Of a DNA stretch of 64,000 nucleotides, positions 1-13,600 are shown piece after piece; position 1 is the first letter of the stretch; each line of letters begins with the position of its first letter. The notes beneath the pieces were generated by a model, which was not told the DNA's origin, made no database searches, and worked only from the letters and a program-made list of their open reading frames with translations. This DNA comes from Heliocidaris tuberculata. Its lineage: Eukaryota; Echinodermata; Echinoidea; Camarodonta; Echinometridae. The translations under genes were made by a program, and so were the position numbers. The DNA lies in contig CM046837.1 of NCBI GenBank assembly GCA_025618425.1, positions 26,221,793-26,285,792 on the forward strand, given 5' to 3'.

Positions 1-239
1 AAACAATATACATGGTTAAAAGAATTGGCGAAAAGTTGAAAAAGTTGCCAATTTCGATAAAAAACAATGATTTTGAACCTCTCAATGTGTTGCCAATTTA
101 AGGATTTTAAAGCTTATTCTCCTTTTTAAAATTCCAGGGATCAAACGCAAAATCGTCATGTAACAAAAATGGACATAGTGTGTGCAGAAATTTTTGCTTT
201 TTCTGCTCATGTATCTGGTATATTTTTCAGGGCTCTGAA

Positions 240-476
240 TCAAAAGTTATTGAGCCAAACCACAAAATGTGGTCAATTGTCTTGAAAGGGTTAAAAAAAA
301 TTTCCATCAAAATCGGTTACGAAATGAAAAAGTTATGAAAGTTTGTAAAGGCTCCATCCACTTTCTATGGCGATCCTCAAATTGGCAATGTTGCTTCAAA
401 GTGGCAGGTTTAGTAGTACAACTCTCAATATGTTTTGTACACAAAATTTCATATTTTCTCCATTATCTCTAAAGAT
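240..476 (+). repeat. Dispersed repeat copy A (shared with window end)
   Basis: Matches 63830-64000 in the same order: ACTTTCTATGG.GATCCTCAA, ATTGGCAA.NTTGCTTCAAA, TTTTGTACACA, CCATTATCTCT. It probably extends to the left of the visible match. Confidence 0.7.
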
Positions 477-836
477 GCTGCTTGTCTTTTTGTGAACTCA
501 ACATGTTGTGTCAAATACATTTTCCCATGATATATCTTGTATTTTCCCTTTTTCAAGCAAAGCATTGATATAAAGTATATTTATTATTACATGTATTTTT
601 AATGAATAAATATTGAAAATTGGGTCATAAAATATCTTAGTTTAATCATTTTCTCTTAATTGAACAAATTTGGGGTCTCCTTTTCATAATTCGTCAATTA
701 TGATATCCTCTTACTTACAAATCGAGATTTGTATGTCGCAAAAGCATCCTCGGGTTTTCTCAATTTCATAAATTCTAAGATGCTATAAGTAACACATTTT
801 TTGTTTTAACGGAATAATTGTATCATCAACATTAAT

Positions 837-939
837 TGTTGCTGCCACTTTCGACATTTTGGAACAGTTTGGGAAAAACTGAATATCTATATTAAATTTT
901 GCTGCCATTTTCGACATTTTGGAACAGTTTGGGAAAAAC
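837..939. repeat. Two-copy direct repeat, period about 61
   Basis: TTCGACATTTTGGAACAGTT and GGGAAAAACTG occur twice in tandem, separated by an AT-rich spacer. Confidence 0.8.
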
Positions 940-1406
940 TGGGCCCCAAACTCAGTTTGGGAAATTGACGATAAATCCAATGTGTTGTGATAGAGACTAT
1001 GATTTTTAGCTGATGAGTATCGATATCGCTGAGTTGTTATTTGTTATGCCTTTGTGAAACAGTGTGTCAGGTCCGTGACATTTCCGTAGATCGCTGACAA
1101 GAGTTATGACTGTCATGGAGTTGATTAGATGAAACGACCCCCAGGTTATTTTGTAATTTCCTGGTGCAACAAAAGATGGCACAAGTAACTTTTTATTGCA
1201 AACTGTACAAATGAATGAGCTCTCTTCAGGTAGTTAAACTCCTTACGTTTAGTTTTAATGCAATGGCAAATACAGATTCATTCCTCTTCACTGGTGCTTT
1301 ACACTCTTTCATTCGTGCTAACACTCTAAACTAGTAACTTGTCTTAATTCCATATGCAGATTCCATCACCTTACTCCTCTGGTGCTAAACACTCTAAACT
1401 AACACC

Positions 1407-1634
1407 ATGTTGGGTGGGATCCCCCAGGTGGCCCAATTCTACAGCCAGACACCAGAGATAAACTACATTGATGCCACGAAGGATGAGGCAGCGTTTGTCA
1501 GGTCCAGACCACCCCTTCCTAGTGACCTAGCCCAGAGTTACAGGCCTCCTAATCCATGGCCTGTCAGCCCAACCTGTCTGAAGGATTTCATTCTGGTCTG
1601 TGAATTCTCAGAGCTAGAAGGACCTAAGCCTCTG
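1407..1634 (+). CDS. SMCR8: SMCR8 exon 1 (residues 1-76)
   Basis: Starts at ATG 1407 and ends phase 0 before donor gtaaga. The end ([17 protein letters not shown]) matches the first longin strand of vertebrate SMCR8. The preceding 50 residues are lineage-specific. An AG at 1368 could be the acceptor of a 5' UTR intron. Confidence 0.88.
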
Positions 1635-4600
1635 GTAAGAATAGCCTTTGACTGTAATTCTCGCAAAACTAAATATTGTGTGTTGAGAGCCAGAGTGCAT
1701 TGACTCATATGCTTTAACACAGAGTTGACGCCCTTCTGGCTCTCAACTGACAATGCCATTTGTTAGATATTCAGTGAAAAGTATTCTCTTTTTTTGGTAG
1801 ACTGTTTGAAAACACAACTCCAATCCTTTAGCATCAACATGTGTAGCATCTATCCTATTACTCTCTGAGGCATGTGCTGTGATTTCTTGTCACAGGCGGA
1901 GGGGGGGGGGGGGGGGGAGGACAAGCACTATCTATAGGGAAACACCCCCAAACAGATTCTGTGTTAATGATTGTGAATGATTGTGTTACAACATGTACAT
2001 GTAAAGTACACTTTGGATAGGAGTTATTGAATAGCCCCTGTATTTGACTTCTTGTAGACACATATTTCTCTTTGTATAAGACTTATTTTTCGCCTAGAAC
2101 AAAAATATTGGTATGAAAGTTTTAAATTTCAATCCGTCTGAAATTGCAAAATTGTGTGCAATCTAGTATCTACTGTTTCTTCTGGCATTTAATTTAAGGT
2201 TGTTTTGCATCTAATTTTTATACATGCTAAAGTACCATTTTGTATAAATGTGTCTATAAAGTGAAGGCTTTATCAGTTTGACTAAAATTTATCAGATTGT
2301 TAAACTGATTTTGATCTGGTTTGAACATCAGCGAACAGAAGTTCACATCTTTATGACTGGAATTAGGTTTTGAGCAAATAAAAAAGACAGAATCCTTCAT
2401 TCTACTCAACAAGGAAAATGCAAGCTACAAATTTACAGTATCTGATAACACTTGTTGAAATAAATAATAACCCTGGTAAATTTATTTTACAGTGTAACTT
2501 CAAAGTCCATAGTACCATGTGGATCTAGTTACAATCTGAATCGTATAAATCAACAGTTTTGTTTGGGTGGAAAAAGGCAGTGAAGAGTAATATCCAAAGA
2601 TTTAGGGTCAAAGTCATAAAATTTCAAACATGAGATCCAAGCAGTATTGAATGGCTGATTTTGTGGTAACAAGGTAGATCTACAAATGAAATGTATGTTG
2701 GTACATCTTTTACAACCATTACAAAAGAGAAAGTTGTACAGGGTACTGTATACGCCATATTTTTCTATTCTATTTTGCAAGTGGTTAAATTCGAGACCAC
2801 GAAATTCTGAAATCTACAAACAGCAATGATGATGCACTTTTGCAAAGTGAAGTGGTGAATTTTGTAAGCTTCCACACAGTCAGCATGCGTACAGCCATGC
2901 TGCGCTGCGCTGCTATAGCAGCATTGAGAGAGATCGGAATATACACATACAATATCAGTACTGGTAGTACAGCCGACTGTACCGACATCCAGGCCAGACA
3001 CACATTTACTGTGTATGAATTTTGGCAATATCTGAGTGTGTAATTAAATTCGCAACCCACTCGTGACTCGCAAAATTTGTGGAAATAAAATCCCCGCAAA
3101 AGATATGGCACATACATGTATACAGTATTTGCCTCATAAACATAAATAGTACTCTTTTCTGTTCTTTTCTGCTCTCTTCTGTGTGTATGAATGTACATGT
3201 ACAGTACAATTGTATTGGTATTCATTAAGTGTGATGAATAATTGAGAAAGAATCCATTAATTTGTAATTAATCATGAATAACATATTACCACTATACTAG
3301 GCTCGTACATCTAGGTCATTAAGAGACACAAATTCTAAGTAGTCTTCTCGTGCAGACCCCAATGCATGAACCTTGCTTTTCTTGATGTAGATGCCCTTTG
3401 ACGGCACTCCTAAAAGGTATTGTAAAACAGACTTACTCTTATTATAAGTCGCCTTGAATTTACTTATGCTGTACTTTTAAAATTTTTGTTATTCCTGAGT
3501 GGAATAAAATTGATTGATTAATTATATGAGCCTACATGTAATGTAAATGTACATTATAGGATTATCACCTTATGGTATAGGTATAATGTTCAAGAATACA
3601 TTGTATTCTACAAAATATGTATTTTCAGATATTAAAAGAGCATTGTAAACACATGCATTCCCTTGATCATTCTAATCATTCTATGTAAACATCTTCAAAT
3701 TTTCAATTTTTTTTACTTTCTAACCTCCTTGCAGATAACAATACCCAATGATGGGGGAAGTACATTTGACAAGAACATGTATGCAGTGAAGATCATGGCT
3801 GTGGATTATAATGCAACAAACTATGCTCGCACAACGTAAGGAAATTCTGTGTCCATTTGTATTAGGCCTGAGTCATAACGGTTTTTTTTTTGACCTGTGC
3901 CCGCCGATGATTTTTCGGCGGAGACCGGCGGACCGATGAAATTTCATGAAAAAATATGCGGTGCAAAAAAGCTGCATATAACGCGCCGCCCGCATCGGGA
4001 AAGTAGCATGTTTTTGATTGTTGAAGAGGGAAAACATGAGAGATCTTAAAAGAACATAATATTTATATACAAGTAGGCTTGAGTCATAACGGTTTTGTTT
4101 TTTTGACCGGCGTCTGCCGGTGATTTTTCGGCGAGACCGACAGACCGTTGAAATAAAGAAATACCGGTACATAAAGAAATTCAGTGTTAATGAAAGACTT
4201 TGAAAATCAACCAGTTTAAGAACTAAATTCCCTTATCTATATTAGAACTTTCTCATGATATTAAATTTCAAACCATTAATCAACCAAGTGGGACTATGGA
4301 AATAAGATTACCGAGCAGGATTTCTCAATTTTCTTGCTTGAATTTATCGGCCTGTAACATTATGATATTGTTGCATTCTGTATACGTGTATGGGCGCTGC
4401 CATCTTTTATCTGTTTGTTTGCAAACTCGTGATTACTCCACTAGAGTTAGCCTGGAGTTAGCGCCATCTCGGGGCAAGGTGCGCAGAATCATACCAGCAG
4501 CGCTCACACAGAATTCACCAATAATATACGGGCCGATAAATTCAAGCAAGAAAATTGAGAAATCTTGCTCGGTGATCTTATTTCCATAGTCCCACTTGGT

Positions 4601-7600
4601 TGATTAAAGGATTGAAATTTAATATCATGTGAAAGTTTTAATATAAATAAGGAAATTTAGTTCTTAGAACTGGTTAATTTTCAAAGTCTTTGACACTGTG
4701 AATTTCTTATGTATTTCTTTATTTCATCGGTCCGCCGGTGTGCATGAAATTGCACCGGTGACTGGCTGCATCGGTCGGGCGCCGGTGGACCGACCGACTC
4801 GACTCAGGCCTAATTTGTATTTTGTTTCTCTTTTTGGCTTTTGTATAGCTGGCTATACTGGATGCAAACAAACTCTGTTAGATGCATATACATGTATAAG
4901 GATCACAGTCAAAATGGATGAACCTATTCTGTCAGATAATCAAAAAAAGAGTACCGTATTTTCCGGCGTAAAGGCCTTTCCATGACTAACCAAAACTGTG
5001 AAATTGTAACCTCTTTTTGCTTCGTGCGGTCGGTAGATAGCTTTTTAAATTTTTGAAAACCTTTCTGATGAGCAAATTCATTAATAAGTGCTTTACATGT
5101 ACATGCAACAATGAATATTGTGTACCTGGCAGAATGGGGTTAGCAGAGAAACCCTCAAAGTTTAGTGTATTAAGGATTCTTCAGTTAAAAATCCTTCTGA
5201 GTTATCCAACTGGAGTACAATACAATAATTACCAGAGCAAGGTTATTATAGCCATTTAATAACCATTGTGCATGGGCTTAAACTATAGCATGCATGTAGA
5301 CTAATTAGATGTCTATTGTGAAAGGCTTTTGAACAACACAATATATATAATAACTACACTTGCATGTATGACCTATAATGAAAATTACTGCACATGTAAG
5401 TGTGGAATTTACTTCACTATGTTGTGAATTAGAAAATTCGGGAAAGATGACAGTAGGTTTCATGTACATGTATTACAGAATATGTATCAGTATAATTATG
5501 TACCCATGTGGCCGTTCAATGGGTCTGGCTCAACAATTAACAACCATAGTGATCATCACATGCATGCAGCTTTTGTATAGTGCAAAATTATAATTGCTTC
5601 TGAAAGTGCCTTTGAAATCGGTATTGAGAGAAAATAACTGAAGTTCATATGGATGAGGTTTGTACAGTGTATTATATACATAACAAAAATTAAATTTCCT
5701 GTTCAAGTCTGATATTGTGAAAAGTAATTTTGCATCCATTACATGTATGAAAAAAAGTTGATATTGGACTTGCTTTCCCCTGGTAAGAACAGAAAATTAT
5801 ACATTGGAATTCTTTACAATCCTTACAATTTTCTTTTGTTTTTTATATAGATTTGTATTGAAGTCAAAGCCCTTGAGCCATAAAAGGGTTATTTTCTACT
5901 CGTGCAGCTAAGTCTCTATTTGAATGAGGAATATTTGAGAGGAAATCAGTCCTAAGTTTTTCAAAAATGCACCCACATATGCTGTACATGTATTTTACAT
6001 GTAATGTACCTACATGTAGAGATACAAATCAGGTGGGATTGAGTTGATCGAGGCTCTTAGTACTCTATAATACATACACATTATACTTTAATCTACTCCC
6101 AAAATACATTACTTTTCTTCAGGGGCTCATTTCACACTTTTTTCAGAAGAAAGAAAACACAGGAGCTATTTGGGAGGGTTATGGGGGCATAATGGCCCCA
6201 TACCCCTGTATATTTTGATTGCTGATAATGACATTTTGAGTTCAAGCCTTGCAATATTAACATCTTTAACTGAAACTTTAAGTTAGCGAAACTTTAAGTT
6301 AACAAAACGACGACTCCCTAACTGCAACAAGGGTTCACACGAGCCCTAAACGACGAGCTGAAACTACAAGCCGAGCGATCATCATGGTTAACCCCCTGAA
6401 GTAGATACTACTGATTGTGTGTACAATACACATACAGATCCTACATTCGCGCAAAGGGTATGACCCGTAAGTTTAACATGAACAGCGAGGTCATCGCTAA
6501 CTACAAGCTTGCGAAACTTATTCTGTCCACACTGTCCGAGACTGTGATGGAGGAGTACCCACTGCTCATGGTTTCGCCCTTAACCACAAGCTCGCTTGTA
6601 GTTCTAGAACTACAAGTAAACTTAAAGTTTCGAAACTACGAGTCCATTCATAGTTACAAGATAACTACAAGTTAACTTTAAGGGTTTTGAAACTACAAGC
6701 GAAACTTATTTAGTTTAGCCCCCATCGTGTGAATGTAACTTGAGGCTGTTGAATTGTGATGTCCAACTTGATTTGAGTGTGGGTGCTGAAACATTTGGAA
6801 AGGAATGGTAGAAAGGGTTACAATCAAATGGCTTTATCTGTGATCTCATGGTACAGAGGTTGATAGCAATATTCCTCTCTTCTTCTCTTCTCTCTTCTCC
6901 ATCTGCTCTCTTTCAGTTCAATAAGTTATCAGAGGTACATCAATTACCCTGAGTCCCTGACCAATTTGGGCGATCCAAATTCTACAGGTTTTTTAACCTT
7001 CATGGAAAGCCCCACATAATTTTGTACATATATTTTAATCTATTGTTACCATGTACAGGTATATTAATTCTATCTTGCAAAATAAATTGAATTGAATTGA
7101 ATTGAATTGAATTGAATATGGTCCAGATGACATTAGGCAAATGTGAATGCCACTACTGTGTTCATGGACATCTTAAAGTGATTGATTAACTTTGTGAAAA
7201 ATTGTAAAATCAGCTCAAATGCCAGTGAATTGTGTGCAGTCCTCTAACTACATATATAAATAAGGATATGTGAAAGTATGAGAGAAAATGGAACCCGTTT
7301 ACTATCCTAAAAAAGAGAAAATCTTGATCAATCGCTAGCGCAAGTCGCTCGGCTTCTTCGCTGCGCTGCAGTCACAAAAACCAAGCACCAGCGCTTGGTG
7401 ATTTCAGAGCGGGTTTCCAGCCCATACGGTATTCTGTGATAGAGCGAGGTATGCCAACCGTAAGAGTTCTTTAGGGTTCGGTGGTACTCTATCCCGACAT
7501 CATTGTTCAATAGTAAATATCTTGAAATATAAACGACCGATCAGCTTATAAAACTCAGGCGATTCCTGTCTGAGCTAAAGGTTTGCTATTATGATTACAG

Positions 7601-10600
7601 CATTAGCTGGAACAGTGATTTTTTTTTTCAATCCTGGGCAAAGTTAATCAATGCCTTTAATGCGTGTAGTTATGAAAAATGTTTGCTTTGGGATGTAAAG
7701 TTGAATAGTTCCTCTTCATTAGTAGTGGTATAAAATATACATGTATAACATTATCCCTCTGGAATTAAATGCAGTAATCAAAAAAGTGAAATGGAGGCCA
7801 TAATTACCCAAGTCTATGCTATGTAAACACGTACAACTTGTGTTGAAACATTGCCAATGACAGTTTATTGCATATCTGAAACTTATAAATTGGGAGGTGA
7901 AAGATTGAAGTAATATGCGACTATAAAATCAATCTGATTTGGCTTCCATTAGTCATGGAGGTTGACATTATATTCATTTCCATGATTTCCTTGTTGATGT
8001 AAGAAAATCTAATGGATTGATAATTGTTAATGAGGAGTTCTGGCAAAGGGTTCAGAAATCGACTGTGGAGCAATTTTGCTTAAGCATGTGTTGTAGAATC
8101 AAGATATGTGTACTTTGGCAGGTATCTTTGTAGTGTTATTGTAGGCTTGCTTACATACATACATGTAAATGTTGTTGTGTTGTTGTCAGCTTTAGAAGTA
8201 AATGAAACTATAACGTAGGAAGTTTAGACAGCTTTTAGAGGGAAATAAATAAATGTGAGAAAAACAATTGAAGGAAACAGTGGAAGTATATATAGATCTT
8301 TTCATGGAGCCAAGTTTTAACAATGTACACTCACCAAAAAAAGAAAGTGGACACACTCTATTGTTCAAAGTTTTCATATAAACCATTAATAAAATATAAT
8401 GAAATATATATTGAATTAAAAAAAATTAATACTCTACTCACATCAATTAAGATCAAGTTTTGAACTTTTATACTTGGATGGGCACATTCATTTAACCCTT
8501 AGAAGGTCTGATTAAGAAAATCTCGAAAATGGAGCAATTAGCCATTCAAATTTTAATGAACATGTGCATGTCTAAGACATTTTTGTCCAACAATAATAAG
8601 AAAAAAGAGAAACTGCAAGGAGGATTGAGCTCTGGATGTCAACTGTAGTCTCAGGACTGCATGGTATTGACAAGCACAACTACATGTACAAACTGAAGTA
8701 TTTCTCATGATTTTTTTTTTCATTGTTTTAATCTAACTCTACAAGATGGAAATGCTCATCAACATTTGAATAGCTCCATGTACTTGCTCAATTTTTGCAA
8801 TTTTCTTAATCAGACCTGCTAATGGTTAAATGAATGTACCCATCCCAAGTTCAAAACTTGGTCTTAAAGGGCAATCCAACCTTTGTAATAATTTGATTTG
8901 TGTGAAAGCAAAAAAAATCAGAGAAGCAGATTGGTGAAAGTTTGAACAAATTGGATAAACAATAAGAAAGTTATGATTTTTTAAAAGTTGTTATCACTAT
9001 ACATGTATATATATGGACATTTCAAATTAGCCAAATCGGTACAGTCACCGTGATGTAGCGGCGGTCAATTTTCCCATTCGCTCCAACACAAAAAATGACT
9101 AAAATTTCAATTTTTTCATTTAGTGTATAACTTTGTAGGATCTTTTTCTTTTTGGAGGATCTATAACAATGTGCTATCTACAATATATTTTGAGTACTGC
9201 CCCAAGGGAAAAGGCGCTCCGGGAGAAAAGCGGAATTAAATGATATTTTGATATATGACAAATGGGAGAGTTGACCGTGAATACGTCACAACTGATTCAC
9301 CAATTTGCCAATTTGAGATTCGCATAGATATAGTGATCTCATTTTTCAAACATTCATAACTTTCTTATTCTTGGTCCAATTTCTTTCAAACTTTCACCAA
9401 CCCTTTTCTCTTATTTTTTTTCTCTCACACTTATCAGCTCTTTACAAAGGTTGGATTGCCCTTTAATTGATCTTGGTAGAGTATTAATATTTCTTTAATT
9501 TGATATAAATTTTATCATATTTTATTGATGGTTTATCATAAACAATAAAGAGTGTCCACTTTCTTTTTTTGCTGAGTGTATCAACAGTAGAAGCAACAAA
9601 ACATGAAGGTGAGTGTGAAATATCTAGATGAGACAGCCCTAGACAAAGTAAATTGAAAGAGAAGAAAAAGGATAATTATATCATAGTAGTAGTATAAGAA
9701 CTAAGAATGATCTGAAGAAGTCTTCAAAAATTGAAAGAAAATGAAATATTTGGATTGATGCACTTGTTCAAGCATATGTATGTATATAGGGAAGACTGTA
9801 AGCAATACTGTGATGAATTACAATATGTGTTAAAAGATTTGCTATTAGTCTGCATTTTAAAATCAAAATTGTGTTTTTATCCATTTTTATGTCTGTATTT
9901 CAAATAACAAACACAAGATCCCTGAGATGATTATGATTTTCAGTTGACACTGACACTGAACACTAAAGTGGAATTTACTCAGTGTTCCATTCTTTTTATT
10001 TGTCTCTTTGTGTTTATAGGAACACCTTCAAGCTTTCTGAAGACACCTCAGTGATGCTAGAAGACAAGAAAGATGGCACCTATTCTTATGTAAGATTTAC
10101 AAACTGTATCATAACACTGGTCAAAATATGAATGTTAAGTGTTCCCTACTTGATATGTACAGTACAATGTTTAACATTTTTAAAGGAATGTCCACCCTGG
10201 CATCAAGTTGGCTGTAATAAAAGCCGAAAAATTACAAGAATAGTTCTGTTAAAACTTAAGAAACTTTAATAAAGGATAAGTTTTTTTAAAGTAATAGCAG
10301 ATCGGACACAAATTTTCAATTCTGATATCCCTTGAGAGCAGCTCTTCATTTCTTTTGAACTTAGATATGTTCCTTTACATACATGTACGTTTTCTGCACA
10401 CCTCTTTATTGTTTATGCCTTCATCAGATACATAGCAGAGTGATATTTTAAAAATAATTTTCCAGAAAACAAATGGGAAGCTGCTCAGAAATTCAATCAA
10501 ATGTTGCAAATTCAAAACTTCCTTTTCCTTTACCAGACTTTTCTCAAACTTTCAGTGATCTGTTTCTCTGCTACTTTAAATAGGAGAATGGCCTCTGACA

Positions 10601-13600
10601 TGCATTAAAAAGAATGCATGTAAATTATAGTAATGTTCAAGAGTGCTTAAGTGTTACACTTTATAGAGCCTAGTGCTTGTGATTATACATGTAATTGTAG
10701 TTGAAGTTTGAAAAGTAATTTGGTAAATTTCTCTTTCAAGTCCTTTACTTAATAGCAAAACGTTTTTGTAGAAATACATTACATAGCTATTTTTAACATT
10801 CACTTGTGAGCATAGTTGCAAATGTACTGTGGCATGATAAAAACTTTGGCAAATACATGTACATTCCATTGGTATATTCACATTCTTTTTTGAACATTTA
10901 GTTTATATACTTCGGTGATGTTAAACACTTGGTCAATTTCTTGCGTGTACATATACTAGGGGTTTGTTCGCTACAGGTTATAGTTATAAAATTGTTTTAT
11001 TTTGAGGGATTCTTTACAATATTGGTATGATAGCAGTATTGAAGACAAATTTATATTTGTACAGGTCCACTGGCAAAGACTTGAAACTTACATGTACATA
11101 ACACGTACATGTACATGTAGATGTTGCATGTAGTACAAATTTGAGCAAGAAGCACCTAGATAGAGTGCAACTGCATTATGTCCCCCAAACAAATTAAGGC
11201 ATTAAAATTCAAATATTGCTATTATTTGTTTTGTAAAGGATTATCTAATAGTTCAGTTCAGACATTACTATTGCAAAGCCAAAATTTCTTTTTAGTCAAA
11301 AACAGCAAGTAGAGTATGCTACTTTTATTTGGTACCAAATATTATGCCAATTTTACACCCCCCCCCCAAAAAAAAAAAAAATTGAATTAAAAAATATAAA
11401 TAAATAAAAATACTGCTTTAGCACTGCCCTTCGTCTTCCAACTTGTTGAAATAAAACCCTAGGAATACATCGTACCCATTGTGAATTATACTGGAGAGAA
11501 TTTTACTTGTGCCTGGATGCTGTATGATATTACATACAAGACATATTTTGAGTCCTTTACAAAACCTAGCTTTGATGTGATACTATATTGTTTGATCAGA
11601 CCATGAATTAGGGTCAAAATCCAGGAGATTATCTGGTAAGCTTGCTCTCTACTTCCTGTCTCCCTCAAGATAAATTGAGAATTTTTCCAAGTCATCCAGA
11701 TTGTGTTCCCTCAGTGTTTGTCCCTTTTAAATTAAAGTACACAGTGGCTCAGCGCCAGAACAGAATTTTGTCAAAAGGAGGCACAGTATCCACCATGTAC
11801 TAACCTCATCTTTCCTATTGTCTCCTGATTTGTCAGGAAAGTCACATGTCTGTAATAATCATGTTTTTAATTGCGGTAGCAGGATCATGTTACTATGGTG
11901 ACCAGATTACGGCATGAATTGATTAGATATCCTGCAGTCACAAGTGTGAAAATGGATTGATATTTGAGCTGCTAATGGAATTATATTTCCATGTGTACAC
12001 ATAAGTATATGAAATTCCTAAGACAGATTAATGTGTTAGGTTAACATGTTAGGTTAGGTTAAGTTAAGTAAGAAACAACAAAATTAATCATGTACACTTT
12101 GGAAATAAAAAATTAACAATTATGGTCATGCAGTACAGTAGAGCATTTGATAATGATTTTTCTTTTTTAGTCACGAGAAGGAAAATCATAATTTTGGAGG
12201 AAAATTAGAAAAAAATGTAATTTTGTTTTTGCTTCTGAAATATATCTTCTTAACCTGTTGATTTCTAAGTCTGATGTAATGTGGGCTTGGGTATATGGAA
12301 ATTTCATGTTATACCCAAATCACATCTTTCTCAATTTATCATTGGAGAATAGATAATTTCCTTCAATACATCTACATTGCCTCTATTAATTAAAAGCAAT
12401 TTACAGATATTATTATTACCCCAGTCATCGAATCCAGTCTTGCCCACACAAAACGTGCAAGTTCTCCCCATCCTTGGGAGCATTCCACCCACGTGCCAAT
12501 TTACAAATGCTCATAATGCTGAACAAACCACAATGACTTTTGTAACCATACTGGAAACCAATTTAACATGCATGGACATGTAGGTGCAGGAGAAAGGGAT
12601 CAAACCCATAATATTTACATCTCCAGTCAAGTGTCTAAACCACTTAACTATGTCACCTTGTACAAATAGGTATTCATACTTTACAGGGCACCTTTCCAGC
12701 AGGGATACATGTATGTACATGTACAGTATCATAGATTACAGTCTGCGTTGATATTGATATGATGACAATTAATGCAGGTTGCTTCAAATCTTCAAGCAAA
12801 TCATAACAAGGGTATATCTGTATTTATTGTCCTGTGTTTTGGACTGATCTTTTGTACACAGATTCATCATTTTACATTGTATGACATCCATGCTAGAGGC
12901 TTTGTCAGACCCTTCTGTATGGCTTACATTACATCAGATAAAAAGTGAGTATTGTTATCTTACTTATCTGACATTGTATTTGAATTCACTCTGGTGTATA
13001 GATTTATCTAAATATACATGTATATATAGGAGAGCTTGAGAAATATAATTACATATATTTTGATAGGCAAATACTTACTTTTATATGATAATACTTTAGT
13101 ATTATAAATTAAGGGGCACTAGAAACAAAAATATCCAACTGCTTACAAAATTGGGAAAGAAAATATATTATATGTAAAAAATATCAAATAAATTAGATTA
13201 CACTGAATTATTGCAGGAACAAGTAAAATAAGTTTTTAAGGTGGTAGGAAAAGGTGGGAAAAGTTATTTTTCTGATAACCATTTCATAGTCTGATTCTGT
13301 ACAGTAGAAAAAAAAGTATTTTAGCATCTATCATTATAGTGCATTGTATGGAAAAGAACATGTAGTTCATTGTATGGAAATTAGCAAATGTTGTCTTCTT
13401 GTTTTGTTATTGTTTTTATCTGTTTTGCTAATATTGTCTTGGTTTCTCTTTCTATTTTGTCATATTATATGATAATTAATCCGACCTTGATTTTTTTCCT
13501 GCCAGCAAACTCCGCTCCAATCTCCAGCACATCATGGCCTCCTTTCATCAGGTTAGTCAGTACTATCGCTACGGCAACTATGTCATCTTTAGGGAAGAGA

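Larger units (their letters stand above)
1..1406. other. Sequence upstream of SMCR8
   Basis: No gene seen. About 240-476 is a diverged copy of the repeat at 63748-64000. 837-939 holds a two-copy direct repeat. The SMCR8 promoter and 5' UTR should lie here or further left, but I see no convincing TATA box or initiator. Confidence 0.5.

Noticed and set aside
2785..3225. 146-residue minus-strand frame
   Set aside because: Lies over a MITE-like element in intron 1 and has no recognisable domain.
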